Positions 28,870 through 39,547 of a stretch of DNA of 43,567 nucleotides are shown here, piece after piece (the first letter of the stretch is position 1; every line of letters starts with the position of its first letter). Source of the DNA: Endotrypanum monterogeii (Eukaryota; Euglenozoa; Kinetoplastea; Trypanosomatida; Trypanosomatidae); assembly GCA_000333855.2 (NCBI GenBank), contig CM007317.1, positions 799,606-843,172 on the forward strand, in the 5' to 3' direction. The notes under the pieces were generated by a model, which did no database searches, was not told where the DNA came from, and worked only from the letters and a program-made list of their open reading frames with translations. The translations under genes and the position numbers were made by a program.

Positions 28870-31572
28870 ATGCTGTTCCGGGATCAGGGCGAGAGCGGCA
28901 GTGATGCAGGTGCCGTGGGCACAGGATTCGTAAGTCAGAGAGAGGAGGATGACGAGACAGAATCGACTGGCGGGCGGAGCTACACAAGCGCCGAGTCTGC
29001 CTCGGCACAGAGCTTCGAGCAACGCATGGCAAAGCTGAATTATTCGATGCAAACGATGCCCGACCTTGACCATGGGCTAGATCTCTTTCAACACGCGTCC
29101 AGCGTCGGCGGTGGTGCCTCTTCTTATCTCTCGCGAGACTACCAGCTTTTCGGAGAAATTGGCGGCGTGGATACGGATACGGACAGCGAAGCTGACAGCA
29201 TGGACGATTCTCAACGGAGTAGGTCACTGGTGCTAGATGCAATGACTCGCAATACGTGCGTGTCAGTGCGCTCGACGCAGCACAACGGATCCCCCGAAAA
29301 GCGTAGCCCAGATTGTTCCAGTGACAAGGGAAATGAGGAGGAAAACAAGTACCTGGAGACCTTGCTCAGCAACATCGACAAGCACGCCGCGCGACTGGAT
29401 ACAACATTTTACCGTTACCCTCCCTCGGATGTTATTAAACAACAGATGGTGGTCACCGCTCCCTTAGATGAGGCAAAGACGAAGGGCCGCGCTGCAGCAT
29501 TGAGCAACGGTGCCGCTTCTGCCTCTTCCAACGATGTGGCGGTCTCGGCAGGGACGGATGGCGTTGCTGAGGATAATTCAGGCGCGGAGAATGCTTTGTC
29601 CCGTGCGTCTGCACCGTCTCATCACCCAGGCACGAAGCTGTTCCTTGGTGGTCTGCGCTACGAAGTCATACAAAGCGGGCGACACATGGTCTGCTGGATT
29701 TTTCAGGTCGCCTGCAGCGTGCGCTTGAGCCCATCGAGTATTTTAATTCATCGCAAGACAAAAAATGGGCGCTCAAATGTTGCACCGACGGGGTGCGCGT
29801 CTGTGTTTGTCTCCAACGAGGAGGATGTGGAGGCGCTTTTAGGGGTGAACCAGCGGATATACTGTGCCGAGGAGGGGGTGTACGTGTCACCATCACCCGA
29901 GGTAATGAGGGAGCTGATCGCATCAAAGGACATCGTTGATGTGACAGCAGGTCGCGTGAGGGGTCCAATACACCCCGTTGTGATTGAGCGCGCAAATAGC
30001 TTCAGACACCACCACCACAGCAGTCAACGCGAGGGTGGTAGCGGCATCAGCAGCAGCACACGCGGGCTGGGCTCTAACAGAGGTGCAACGGCGGCCGGCA
30101 GCGGCCGGGGCCATCGCCACGCACGCGCGGTTTCGTTTGGAAGAACCGAGAGTAGTGCCTCAAGTGAACACTGTGGGTCTATGCCGCCGCCGTATGGTGG
30201 GGGTATCCCACCACCCCAATATGGTTCTCCATCTGATTCCTCGTTGCCTACGCCTGTAGGTCTCCAGCCACAGTCGCATACTCCATCTTCGGTCTCGAGC
30301 TCTGTAGGGATGGGCAGCGCGCCAATGGCTGGAGGCTTGTCTGCCAGAGAAGGCAGCACTGCATTGTACCCCTCCAGCTCTGTGCTTACATGTGAGTCAT
30401 CGACATCAACGCACTCAATGCTTGGAGATGCAATGATGCCATGTCCGGGATCACCTCCAAATGCTGGGGGTCCGCAGCGCATTACCTTTCACGCCTATTT
30501 GAGCGGCGACACCGCCTCCCACATGAGCACCAGAGTGACATCATCTTCGGTGCCGGTTGCAGCGACACCGCACAGTGCGACAGACAAGCACACTTCGTTG
30601 TTTGTTGCTGCCTTGCCAAGTGAAACGACGCGAGATTATGTGTCGTGGCTGTTCTCGCTCATGTCCATTACACTCCCCCCTTCCCACGTCCAGCTCATTT
30701 GCGGTAACAGCAGCAGCCCGATGGTCACCGCTCCTCCAGGCGGTGTTGCTCCAGCAGGGTTCATCAAAAAGATGGTGGACAGCTCTGCCACAGTCAACCT
30801 CGATGACACTGACATCTCAATTGCGCTCAACTACCATCACCGAGTGCTGTGCACCCCGCGTGGCGCATGGATTGGGTATTCATCGCAGGATATTGCCACT
30901 CTCCGGGCCAGCGACGCATCGTTGCGGGATATCCCCCCACTGTACGTGGGCCGACGCATATGTGCGCCAGCGCTTGCCGGGGTTGAGGGTAGCAGCGTTA
31001 CCGCACCGGCAGCTTCAGGCTATCCTTACGGTGGTGCAGGGTGTGAGTTTGGCAGCGGCACTGCCATGCCTTACTCACCGATGGCGGCAGCGTACTCTTC
31101 ACCTGTGTTTGGCGGCATGCCGATCATGCCCACAACTGCCATGGGTGCTGTCGGCAACGGAATGCCCTTCTCGATGCCTTGGGGCCTTGTCATGCCTACA
31201 CCATCTTCTCACTGCATGCACCCTCCTGGCATGCCGCCCCCACCACCACAGTCAGTGATGATGGGCGGTGCTGTTCCTTCTGCTGCTGGGACTGGAAGCT
31301 CGATTTCGCTCCCGAGGCCCCCGCAAAATCTCTCGATGCCGCAGCAAGGCATTCCCGGGGTACAGCCCCCGTTTCCCCTCGCGCAAAGTGTCACAATTGG
31401 TGACCGTGTGTACCAGCTGCCTCCTGGCGCAACGCTACAATTTCTCCCGGTCATTACTTCCGCAAGCGCTCCTCGTACCGGTGGCGGCTCCACAGGCGAG
31501 TGGCGGAGTCCTTCACCCGATCGTGGAATAACCTCGAATGTGAAGGCCCCCGGTCAACCGAAACGGCAGTGA
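28870..31572 (+). CDS. Putative RNA-binding protein with two RRM-like domains
   Basis: This 900-residue protein starts at the ATG at 28870. It has an acidic/Ser-rich N-terminus (1-250). RRM-like domain 1 (about 256-345) opens with KLFLGGL, which fits an RNP2 strand, and has GCASVFVSN, which fits an RNP1-like strand. RRM-like domain 2 (about 575-680) opens with TSLFVAALP and has the related PAGFIKKMV. Both copies then show a WxF segment, a PS turn and a final (R)(I/V)xC followed by a Gly-x-(Y/W) strand, so they look like an ancient duplication. Aromatic RNP1 residues are weak, and RNA contact is therefore uncertain. The linker (about 370-570) and C-terminus (about 690-900) are rich in Gly, Pro, Met and Ser, as in proteins of RNA granules. 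Trypanosomatids rely on such proteins for mRNA control. The specific target is unknown. Confidence 0.75.
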   Translation: MLFRDQGESGSDAGAVGTGFVSQREEDDETESTGGRSYTSAESASAQSFEQRMAKLNYSMQTMPDLDHGLDLFQHASSVGGGASSYLSRDYQLFGEIGGVDTDTDSEADSMDDSQRSRSLVLDAMTRNTCVSVRSTQHNGSPEKRSPDCSSDKGNEEENKYLETLLSNIDKHAARLDTTFYRYPPSDVIKQQMVVTAPLDEAKTKGRAAALSNGAASASSNDVAVSAGTDGVAEDNSGAENALSRASAPSHHPGTKLFLGGLRYEVIQSGRHMVCWIFQVACSVRLSPSSILIHRKTKNGRSNVAPTGCASVFVSNEEDVEALLGVNQRIYCAEEGVYVSPSPEVMRELIASKDIVDVTAGRVRGPIHPVVIERANSFRHHHHSSQREGGSGISSSTRGLGSNRGATAAGSGRGHRHARAVSFGRTESSASSEHCGSMPPPYGGGIPPPQYGSPSDSSLPTPVGLQPQSHTPSSVSSSVGMGSAPMAGGLSAREGSTALYPSSSVLTCESSTSTHSMLGDAMMPCPGSPPNAGGPQRITFHAYLSGDTASHMSTRVTSSSVPVAATPHSATDKHTSLFVAALPSETTRDYVSWLFSLMSITLPPSHVQLICGNSSSPMVTAPPGGVAPAGFIKKMVDSSATVNLDDTDISIALNYHHRVLCTPRGAWIGYSSQDIATLRASDASLRDIPPLYVGRRICAPALAGVEGSSVTAPAASGYPYGGAGCEFGSGTAMPYSPMAAAYSSPVFGGMPIMPTTAMGAVGNGMPFSMPWGLVMPTPSSHCMHPPGMPPPPPQSVMMGGAVPSAAGTGSSISLPRPPQNLSMPQQGIPGVQPPFPLAQSVTIGDRVYQLPPGATLQFLPVITSASAPRTGGGSTGEWRSPSPDRGITSNVKAPGQPKRQ

Positions 31573-31653
31573 CAGAAATTGGGTGTGACGAGTGAACCTC
31601 ACAGATCTAATCAGGGCCGAACAGGCGCATTTGTCTTCCCTCATGTCTTTCTG

Positions 31654-31678
31654 TATATATATATATATATATATATAT
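31654..31678. repeat. (TA)n microsatellite
   Basis: An uninterrupted TA run of about 25 bases, about 80 bases after the stop codon of the RRM gene, so in its 3' UTR. Confidence 0.95.
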
Positions 31679-33379
31679 GTCTGTTTGCGTGTGGGTGTGT
31701 GTGGGGGTTCGCGCTATGTGAGCAACTCGGACTTCATCGTGGAAAGTCTTAATAGGATAGCATTGGTGGTTCATGTCCTCCTCGTAATGTTGGACTCTGT
31801 TTCACTACCTCGCGGACCGGCTGGGGTTGGTGGCCCTTGAGTGCGGCTCTGGTGTTCTCGTTGCTACGGGCGTCTTCATCGCAACCAGTGAATTCCTCGA
31901 TTTTTTTTTTTGTCGCTCGCTGTGGTTCATGAGTTCAACGTATGTACACGAGCAGGGCTTTGGGTGGGTGGGGAGAGTTGTCGGGAGTGCAGTGGTGTCA
32001 TTTCTGGAGAAGTTGGAGTGTTCTACTCCTGAAGGGTGCCATGGATTCGTACCTAGAAAAAAAAATGCTTCGTTAGTCCTCATTGATGTTACCGGTGCCC
32101 CCCTTTTTTTTCTCGGTTTTGCCTGCCCCTTTAGTTCTCCTGTTTTTGTGTGAGCATATTTCGCATTCCCCTCCCTCAACAGATGATAAGTATTTTTAAA
32201 CTGTTGCGTGTTACCCCCCCCCCCCCCACCTTCTCTCTCTTTGTGTCTATTAAAAAAAAATTTTGTCTGCTCTGTTGGTTAATAGGAATTATCTGTGCGC
32301 TGACAACTCACCTTCATAGCGATATTGCACATTTGTTTTCATTTACCTCTCTACCTAGATGATGGAGCGACGTCAATAGTTTTGCGATATGCGAGTCGGT
32401 GTTCGTGATGAAGGACGGGCATCTACTCGATGCAGTATTCCCGCACTGCTCTTTTCGCGAGGGAATGTGCTCATGTGGGGGGGATTGCGTGATGCGTGGT
32501 TAGAGCTGAGGGGTGGTGGAGAGGAGCGCCGGCTGTCTGAGCAAGTGGGCGACTCTTAAGAGAGTGATTATTGTCCCCCTATTTTGTCTGCCAATGTTTG
32601 CATCCACACAGATTTGATGTACTCTCCGAGGAGAGAGAGGGGGAGGGGGGCTCTTCCTCGGATTTTCTCCTTGTATGTTTTTGTAATATTATCAAGTTGC
32701 CCTTTGGTTGCCCGTGTTTCGTCCTAGTGCCTTGGAGTTTGGCGTGTTGTCTTTTTTTCTCGTTTCGCTTTTTATTATTATTGTAAGGTTGTGAAGCAGG
32801 AAAGGAAAAAGAGATTAACAGTCGCGAGAGGTTGTGCATCCCGACTTTTGGGGGAGAGGGGGATAAAAGAGGGAATCATGAACTGCTGGGCAACGCAGCG
32901 GGCTGAAGAGCGAAGGGGAGGGGGGGGGGAGGAGGAGGCACTAGGCGTGCAGGAGTCAAGGGTGCAATCCACACTTCTGAGGAGGATGTCCTCCTTTGTA
33001 CCCTTTTTTAAATATCTTCCTCACTCAGTCATTCACCTCGAAAAAAAAGAGACAACCTGCCTCCATCCGCTTCTTTTTTTTCTGCTGAGGGCCCGGCGCC
33101 GTTCGTGTTTTGTGCGTACTGACATACGTCTGCTCGTGTGTATTTGCGTGTATCTGTGTGTGTCGGTAGGCATCCACCTGTGACACACAAGCGCAAAACC
33201 TGGGGGCCTTTGCTCTGTTTCTACGGAGAAGTCCACACCGCAGGTGCACTTCTGTGTCTTGTTCTTTCAGGGTTCCCCAGCTAAAGGAAGGTGGTCTGCC
33301 ATTCTGCTAGTTGCCACCTTTTTTTTTTTCTTTTTCCCACGTCTTGCCTGGGCCTGTTTCATACTCGCGACTACTTCTG

Positions 33380-33422
33380 TTTTTTTTTTTTTTTCGCACA
33401 CGCACGTGTGCTCGACATACAG
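33380..33422 (+). promoter_or_regulatory. Candidate trans-splice acceptor for the kinesin gene
   Basis: A 15-base T-run (33380-33394) is followed by the first clean AG at 33421-33422, 30 bases before the ATG. The tract also explains the Phe-rich non-AUG extension of the open frame, which I therefore leave out of the CDS. Confidence 0.55.
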
Positions 33423-33451
33423 ACACGCACACTCAAGACGGAATAGCGGGG

Positions 33452-36349
33452 ATGAGTATTGAGGTACACGTGCGTATTCGCCCGTCTGTGGCCAACGTCG
33501 TGTGGTCCAGTGCAGAGACGGTGCTTTACAGCACCGCCAACCCCAACACTCGCTACGTGTACAACAAGGTTTATCCCAGCAATAGCACCAATGAGTCTAT
33601 CTTCCACGGCATGGAAGCCATCGTCCATGCCGCGTTCGATGGAAAGAATGTAACTGTCATGGCGTACGGCCAAACCGGAAGCGGGAAGACGCATAGCATG
33701 ATAGGTGTAGATAAAGACCCCGGCATGGTTCCGCGAGCAGCGAAACTGCTGTTAGATTTAAAGCGTTCCACTCCTGGTTCGACAATACAGGCATTCTACA
33801 CGGAAATCTACAACGAGTCCGTGAAGGATCTTCTCGAGCCACAGAGAGGTGAGCTGGCATTGCACGACGCCCCCGACGGAGGGGTTTTCTTTGAGAAGAA
33901 GATGGTCGACGTGGAAACCTTCGAAGACTTTATTCAGCTGCAGTCGACAGCAGAGCGGAACCGAAAGTATGGAGTCACTAACCTGAACGAGCACAGTAGC
34001 CGGTCGCACGTCATTCTTACCTTCGAAATACATCGGCACAGTCGCTTAGGCAAAAGCGTGATCAACCTGGTAGATCTAGCGGGTTCTGAGTCGGCCTCAC
34101 GCGCCAACACTGAGGGAGTTTCGCTTCGCGAGGGCGGCCACATCAACCGCAGTCTTTTAACTCTAGGCAACGTGGTGGATGCTATTGTCGAGAAGCGACC
34201 TCATGTACCTTACAGAGACGCCAAGCTGACTCGCCTCCTTCGCACGTGCCTTGGTGGCTCTGGTATAACACTTGTGCTATGTTGTGTGAATCCATCTCGT
34301 GAAAACTTTGAGCAAACAGTATCGACACTACGCTTCACACAACGCGCGATGAAGATTAAGAACGACCCCGTGGTCGTGCTAAATATGCCACCGCTGTTCA
34401 CGCATCAGTACAGTGATGGAGCGCGGCAGCTCATCGAGGGTTTGCAGGAGTCCGCAGAGGCGGAGTATCAGCGCGGGGTACGTGACAGCTTTCTTTACTG
34501 CGGCAGCACCGTGGGCTCGGTTGTCAGAAATTATCAGGCACAAGTATCCGACTGCTTGCACGCGCTCGCGAACGCGCAACGCCTGCTCGTCGCGCACGAT
34601 CACGCCATGGCCATAGACCATATTGGCCAGCTATATAATCAGCAGAATGACCTGACAAGGCAGCGGATCAATAATCAAAGCCTCGCGGAAAACGAGCGCA
34701 AGCGGCAGTGCGATGTGGCCTCTGAAATCGAATGCAGAAAGGAGAAAATTGCGAAGTTAGAGGAGGAGCTTTCTGGGAAGATGTCTTCACTCGACACAAA
34801 TCTTGCAGGGTGGGAGTATCAGCTGTACGAGGCGCGCCATAAGCAGCGCACTGAGATGGACCTTCTTCTACAGTTGGAGCTGGCGCGTCGTGCACGGATC
34901 CAGTACGAGTGGGCGGTGTGCTTTGAGCGCATCGCATCCCGCAGTGTTCCACTCATTCAAGCCGGTTTCTCAGCTCTCCAGGAAAAGCTGATGGAACGCA
35001 GTAGTGGAAGCAACCACGGCACCACGGAAGCCACTGACACAGACCATGGGCACCATCTTCTAGCAATGATTTCTTCCTGGAAAAATGGTGATGCTGAACA
35101 ACGCGCTGTCTGCATGAAAGAACTTCGTGCAGCGCTCATGAAGGCTCGAGATGAATTCTCTGACCTCAAGACGGCCCACGAGATGGTGAGGGATGACATC
35201 GAGGAGGCGAAGAGGCAGCAGCAACAGAACATCCAACGTGGCTCCAATTCCGTCTCACCGCAACCGCGGCCTAACTTGTCAGACCTGGCAGAGGAAGATC
35301 TTCTGGAATACTACCGCGGGGTTGGCGACAGCGAGGTCGAAGATCGTATTCAGCGTCTTGAACGCGAGGAGAAGGCGTTGATGGCGCAGGCGCGGCGTGG
35401 CGTTCGCCGTGAGAGTCTGCGGCGCGTTCGTGAGAGCCTTCATGTGTCGCGCTCCAGCCGGGGAGGCAGCAGTCGTTCGTTACAGGGTGGCACCACCATC
35501 ACTCGCCACACCGAAGTGACCGGCAGCGCGGCAAGCTCGAATGCGCATCAAGGCTTGGGATGCGCAGCGTCGGACGAGGAGGGTTGCGTTAGCTCACCTC
35601 AAGCAGGGGTGAGTGCTCCAGCGGAAGGACGAGGCGGTCGCAGCACGGCCAGCTACGCGGACGGCGTCAAGAACGCGCTTTCCATCTTGGACAGTTTGAA
35701 AGCGCAGCTCCAGCGCAAGGGCGACACCGGTCATGCATCTCCCACCGCAGCATCTTTAAACCGGAATCTGCAGACACAGTCGCAGCGTCATCATGAGGTT
35801 CCCGATGTGCGTGGGAAGTGCAACGCGCGTAGCAGTAGCGAGGCGCTTCGCCGCCGAAATCGTAAAGACGCTGATGAGACGGTGGTCTACCATGATCCTG
35901 AGGAGGGCTATGCCGGGGAGGGGCGCCCGCGCACTGCTTCCCGCTCTGCTGTGCACCGACACCCCTCGGCCACTACACTCAACAGCGCCGTAGACACGGA
36001 GAACATGTCACTTGCAGAACTTTATCAGGTATTTATGGGGAAGGAGAACTGGTCCAGGCCGCAGTCCTCCGCTGCGGCTGCGATGTCTCACGCAGCACCT
36101 AAATACACAGCGGTCGAGGAGGACAACGTGGCATTCAAAACACGTGAGGAGTCGGAGGTGAGCGGGGTGGACGGGCAGACAGATTCGCATCATCTAACTT
36201 CGTCCCCGCCAATCGGAATCGCTGCGCGTCGCAAGCTGAAGCGGCAGACATCTCGCCCGGCGGTGGAGCGGGCACTTTACGCCTTGAACTCAAACTCTCA
36301 CTCGCCTTCCCCCTCAGCAGAGCGTCGTAGCCGTTCGAGACGTGTGTGA
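33452..36349 (+). CDS. Kinesin with N-terminal motor domain
   Basis: This 965-residue motor protein hydrolyses ATP to move along microtubules. The motor domain spans about residues 1-305 with GQTGSGKT (73-80), SSRSH (182-186) and DLAGSE (208-213), all intact, plus the YRDAKLTRLL segment of the microtubule-binding face. The motor starts almost at residue 1, which is short for kinesins and leaves no N-terminal cover strand extension. A charged helical region with probable coiled coil follows (about 390-640), then a Ser/Arg-rich tail (about 650-965) that may be disordered and bears SRSS-type basic patches at the end. The frame is open upstream to a TTG at 33311, but that part is the poly-T splice tract, so the ATG at 33452 is chosen. 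The N-terminal motor predicts plus-end movement by family rule. The subfamily is not clear, and trypanosomatids have many lineage-specific kinesins. Confidence 0.96.
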   Translation: MSIEVHVRIRPSVANVVWSSAETVLYSTANPNTRYVYNKVYPSNSTNESIFHGMEAIVHAAFDGKNVTVMAYGQTGSGKTHSMIGVDKDPGMVPRAAKLLLDLKRSTPGSTIQAFYTEIYNESVKDLLEPQRGELALHDAPDGGVFFEKKMVDVETFEDFIQLQSTAERNRKYGVTNLNEHSSRSHVILTFEIHRHSRLGKSVINLVDLAGSESASRANTEGVSLREGGHINRSLLTLGNVVDAIVEKRPHVPYRDAKLTRLLRTCLGGSGITLVLCCVNPSRENFEQTVSTLRFTQRAMKIKNDPVVVLNMPPLFTHQYSDGARQLIEGLQESAEAEYQRGVRDSFLYCGSTVGSVVRNYQAQVSDCLHALANAQRLLVAHDHAMAIDHIGQLYNQQNDLTRQRINNQSLAENERKRQCDVASEIECRKEKIAKLEEELSGKMSSLDTNLAGWEYQLYEARHKQRTEMDLLLQLELARRARIQYEWAVCFERIASRSVPLIQAGFSALQEKLMERSSGSNHGTTEATDTDHGHHLLAMISSWKNGDAEQRAVCMKELRAALMKARDEFSDLKTAHEMVRDDIEEAKRQQQQNIQRGSNSVSPQPRPNLSDLAEEDLLEYYRGVGDSEVEDRIQRLEREEKALMAQARRGVRRESLRRVRESLHVSRSSRGGSSRSLQGGTTITRHTEVTGSAASSNAHQGLGCAASDEEGCVSSPQAGVSAPAEGRGGRSTASYADGVKNALSILDSLKAQLQRKGDTGHASPTAASLNRNLQTQSQRHHEVPDVRGKCNARSSSEALRRRNRKDADETVVYHDPEEGYAGEGRPRTASRSAVHRHPSATTLNSAVDTENMSLAELYQVFMGKENWSRPQSSAAAAMSHAAPKYTAVEEDNVAFKTREESEVSGVDGQTDSHHLTSSPPIGIAARRKLKRQTSRPAVERALYALNSNSHSPSPSAERRSRSRRV

Positions 36350-36549
36350 TGCGAGTGCGGGCACCCACGTGTGATGACACCCGGTCCGTCAAAAAAGAAA
36401 ATGTTCAAACTTCTCCCCCGTGTGTGCGTTTGCGTGTGTCGCCATGTCCGAAGGAGCTGCGCGTTTTTCTCGTGTATCAGATGTGTGGGTGGTGTATTCG
36501 CACCAACTGCATTGCGATGTCCTCCTTGTAACTTCTCCCGGGACACATG

Positions 36550-36587
36550 CCCCCCCCCCCCCCCCACACACACACACACACACACAT
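36550..36587. repeat. C-run followed by (CA)n
   Basis: Sixteen C followed by about eleven AC/CA units, in the kinesin 3' UTR region. The same type of compound repeat flanks the assembly gap at 25985. Confidence 0.9.
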
Positions 36588-36667
36588 CAGCTCAGAGTAA
36601 TATAAAGGTAGCGAGGCCAGTCGAAAAATGAAGTAAGACGCTCATAGAGGAGGAGCGTATTACGAAC

Positions 36668-36692
36668 ATATATATATATATATATATATATA
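36668..36692. repeat. (TA)n microsatellite
   Basis: An uninterrupted TA run of about 25 bases in the kinesin 3' region. Confidence 0.95.
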
Positions 36693-39480
36693 ATGTATTC
36701 GTGTTTGTGTGTTTGTTAGATTCTTTTTTTCTTGTCATAGATACTCAAATGTTTCTGTTTTTGTGTTATCACGCTATTTCATCGTTCCCAGGAAAAAAAG
36801 GACGACGGGGGATCGGGGATCGCTTCACTCTCTACTTCTTGTTTTTTTTTTTCCGCTGCACTCCTTCGCTTCGGTTCTCTAGATGTGTGCGATTTCTTTT
36901 TTTTTTTTCCGTCTCCGGGTCTACCTCGCTCAACGTCTGAGATCATCTATCCTCGCTCTTCCCGGGTTTGTCGTCTTTGTGCATTTCTCGTAATCCTATT
37001 GCCGAGTGGTAGTGATGGGTCTGTTTGCATCTGCGCCGCTTCCCCCATTCCTCTCTTTTTTTTCCCTCCTCCTCCTCCAATGCTGATGCTGTTATTCTGG
37101 GGGAAAGAGGATGGAGAGGTGTAGGGTGTGTGAGGGGAAAATAGACTTCCTTTTCCGTCCCCTTTCATTTTTTTTCCCAAGCTGCGGACGCTCTCCCCCG
37201 CCTCTCCATATTGCGTGCGCGTGTTCGCTCCAGGGTAATTTTCTATTAGACTGCCCCCCCCCCCCTCCACTGCTACCTTTGCTTGGCTACACGGGTTAAA
37301 GAAAAGCAGAGGGGAGGAGGGAGGGGGCGAGCGAGAAAAGGCTGCCCCGTGGTACATGAAAATTTCGCTATGAGTCTTGCGTAGGGATGGGGCCACCTGC
37401 CCTATTCCCCTGGTCGAGCATGTAGTGACCCAAGAAAAAATGTTGTTAGTTTCGCTGCCAAGCACTTTTTTTAAATATTATATATTCTAGATGTTTGCTT
37501 CTACATACCTCGTTGTATGATTTCTTTCAACGCTCCTGGCAGCACGTGCGTGGTCACATATGCAGGCTCTCGTCTTTGTATGTTTGTGTGAGTGTCATTC
37601 AGGTGAACACGAAAAGACAAAAAAATCGGACGCTCTTCGAAGTTATATCTGCCCCTGTTCACTCCCTCCTCTTGCCCCCCCACAAAAACAACAACAGCAA
37701 CAACAACAATGGTCACGACTCTGGGCCTGAGCGACGCACCGCTGTCGTCATTGATCTGCTCCTCAGTTTGGCTCTGTGTCCTCCTTTAGTCCCTCTCCTT
37801 TATACCCTCCTCCCTTTTTTTTTGTTTTTTTTTTTGGGTGACTGCGTTGTACATCTTTGCTCGTCTCTGGCATGCACACGTCATGCTTTTGCATGCTTTC
37901 ATATACATCGGTATGCATGCTCATGATTGTAAATCTCTTGTACTGGGGCATCGAAGAAACATATCTTTTCTTACCCTCCCCCCTCCGCCCTCCCCCCTCC
38001 CTCTCTCCATTCCACGCGCCTTCTCCAATCACCCGCCAGGTTGTGACGACAGCTGAGCACACATCAGCAGCTCCTCCGAAAGGGAAAGGAAGAGGAAAAC
38101 GGAAAGGTGAGGGGCAAACAAACTAAAAAAAAAAGCACTGGGCGATTCACATTACAATTTTTTTTTTTCCGGGACAGCGGTTTTTCTCGCAGCTGCCTTG
38201 GGTATTCCCCCCTCCCCCTCCCCACATACGAAATACACACGCGAACACACCGAGGTAATCGTCTCCGATACCTCAACTTTTCTCCATTTCCACCATTGCT
38301 CGCGACCCACACGTTGTGAAGCTTCTCATCTTGTCTCACACCACCTCTCACACACTCTAGGAAGGAAAAAAGAAAAAAATCATCGTCGGATCGCGCTCTC
38401 TTATTCCCTCATCGAGGCACTACGCAGTGATCGTGATAGCGCGGTGCACGTTCACCTACAGGATCTCCTTTTCACCTATTTTTCTTCGTATCTACACACC
38501 CACACCCAACCTCCTCGCTTACCTTTTTTTTTTTTTACTTCTTTTGTGTATTGGGACTATTTCACAGTTCCTGTGCTCCCCGCGTTGTTTCCAGCGGGTG
38601 CGTTCAGCTGGGTGCTGCATTTGTGTGAGCGAAAGAGCAGTGTTACATCCACGCACTTCTTTCACTGCAAGGGATTTCTGTATTACATCTCTTTTCCCCT
38701 TGCTGCATTCAGCTTCGTCTGTGGCAGATAAACCCTTTCTTTCACTATTTCCCTACGTTGCGGCTTTTTTTTTTCGTTGTTTGTCTGCGTGTCTTTCTCC
38801 TGACATTACCCTCCCTTCATTTCGTTGTTCACTTGTTTTTTTCTTTTCCATTGCTCTCGTTCGCTCGCTCTCCTCTTTACCATCATTAATTATTCGCTCG
38901 TTTGTTTCATTTTTGTTTTTGCTTGTGTATATATCTATCCATCCATCTGTATAGATTGGTTTAAAGCGAGGCGGAGTGAGGGAGAGTGAGGAAGAGGGGT
39001 GGGGGAGAATCCATCAAGTAAACACGAAACGAGTGAGGCAACCAAAGGGAAAATCAGAAAAAAAAACGGATTTTTCTTTTGACCCTTCCGTCCTTCTCCC
39101 CAATCCGTGACATAGCCATATCATCACCGCCAACCGCCTTGTATTATTATCATCACCTCATCTTCATTTTTCGCTGAAAGATCGCGTGCTCTCCTTGAGG
39201 AGAAGAAGGGAAAGAAGCGCAGGTTAAATCAGTTGACTAAACCACATCAGGAAAGAGGAGGGAGGAGAGGAAGACGTGGAGCAGCGCTGGTGCCACCGTT
39301 TCAGACCAGACGCAGCCTCTAACTTTTAACTAGAACGCTGGTCTGTCTCGCTCTCTTTCTCTCTCTCTCTTTTTATTTTTTTGAAAGGACTACAGAGGTG
39401 GCTGGGGCGGTGCTGCGTCGCTGCTTTGGTTTAGGGATACGCCGACGTGATTCGGGGCGCCACGATTTCTTCCTTGGGGT

Positions 39481-39506
39481 CTTCCCTTCCCAACTCTGCC
39501 TCTCAG
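39481..39506 (+). promoter_or_regulatory. Candidate trans-splice acceptor for the WD40 gene
   Basis: A C/T tract ends in CAG at 39504-39506, 41 bases before the ATG. An alternative acceptor is AG at 39394-39395 after the CT/T-rich tract at 39350-39382. That one would keep the upstream in-frame stretch in the mRNA. Confidence 0.35.
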
Positions 39507-39547
39507 TGTCTGTTGTTGCCTCCCCTAAACACCGAGCCAAAGCGAAA

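Larger units (their letters stand above)
31573..33451. other. 1.9-kb gene-free stretch before the kinesin
   Basis: The region holds a TA repeat (31654-31678), a C-run (about 32215-32227), T-runs and a G-run near 32922-32930. The frames are short and not coding-like. Confidence 0.6.
36350..39547. other. 3.2-kb gene-free stretch before the WD40 gene
   Basis: The region holds a C-run plus CA repeat (36550-36587), a TA repeat (36668-36692), a C-run at about 37255-37265, CAA repeats near 37685-37710 and many T-runs. No frame has good coding character. It presumably contains the kinesin 3' UTR and the WD40 gene leader. Confidence 0.6.

Noticed and set aside
28277..29242. 321-codon open frame on the minus strand
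   Set aside because: It runs through the TA palindrome and T-tracts and overlaps the start of the RRM gene. It has no domain and a tract-driven composition.
33311..33451. 47-codon extension of the kinesin frame
   Set aside because: It begins at TTG, is Phe-rich from the T-run, and lies upstream of the probable splice acceptor at 33421-33422.
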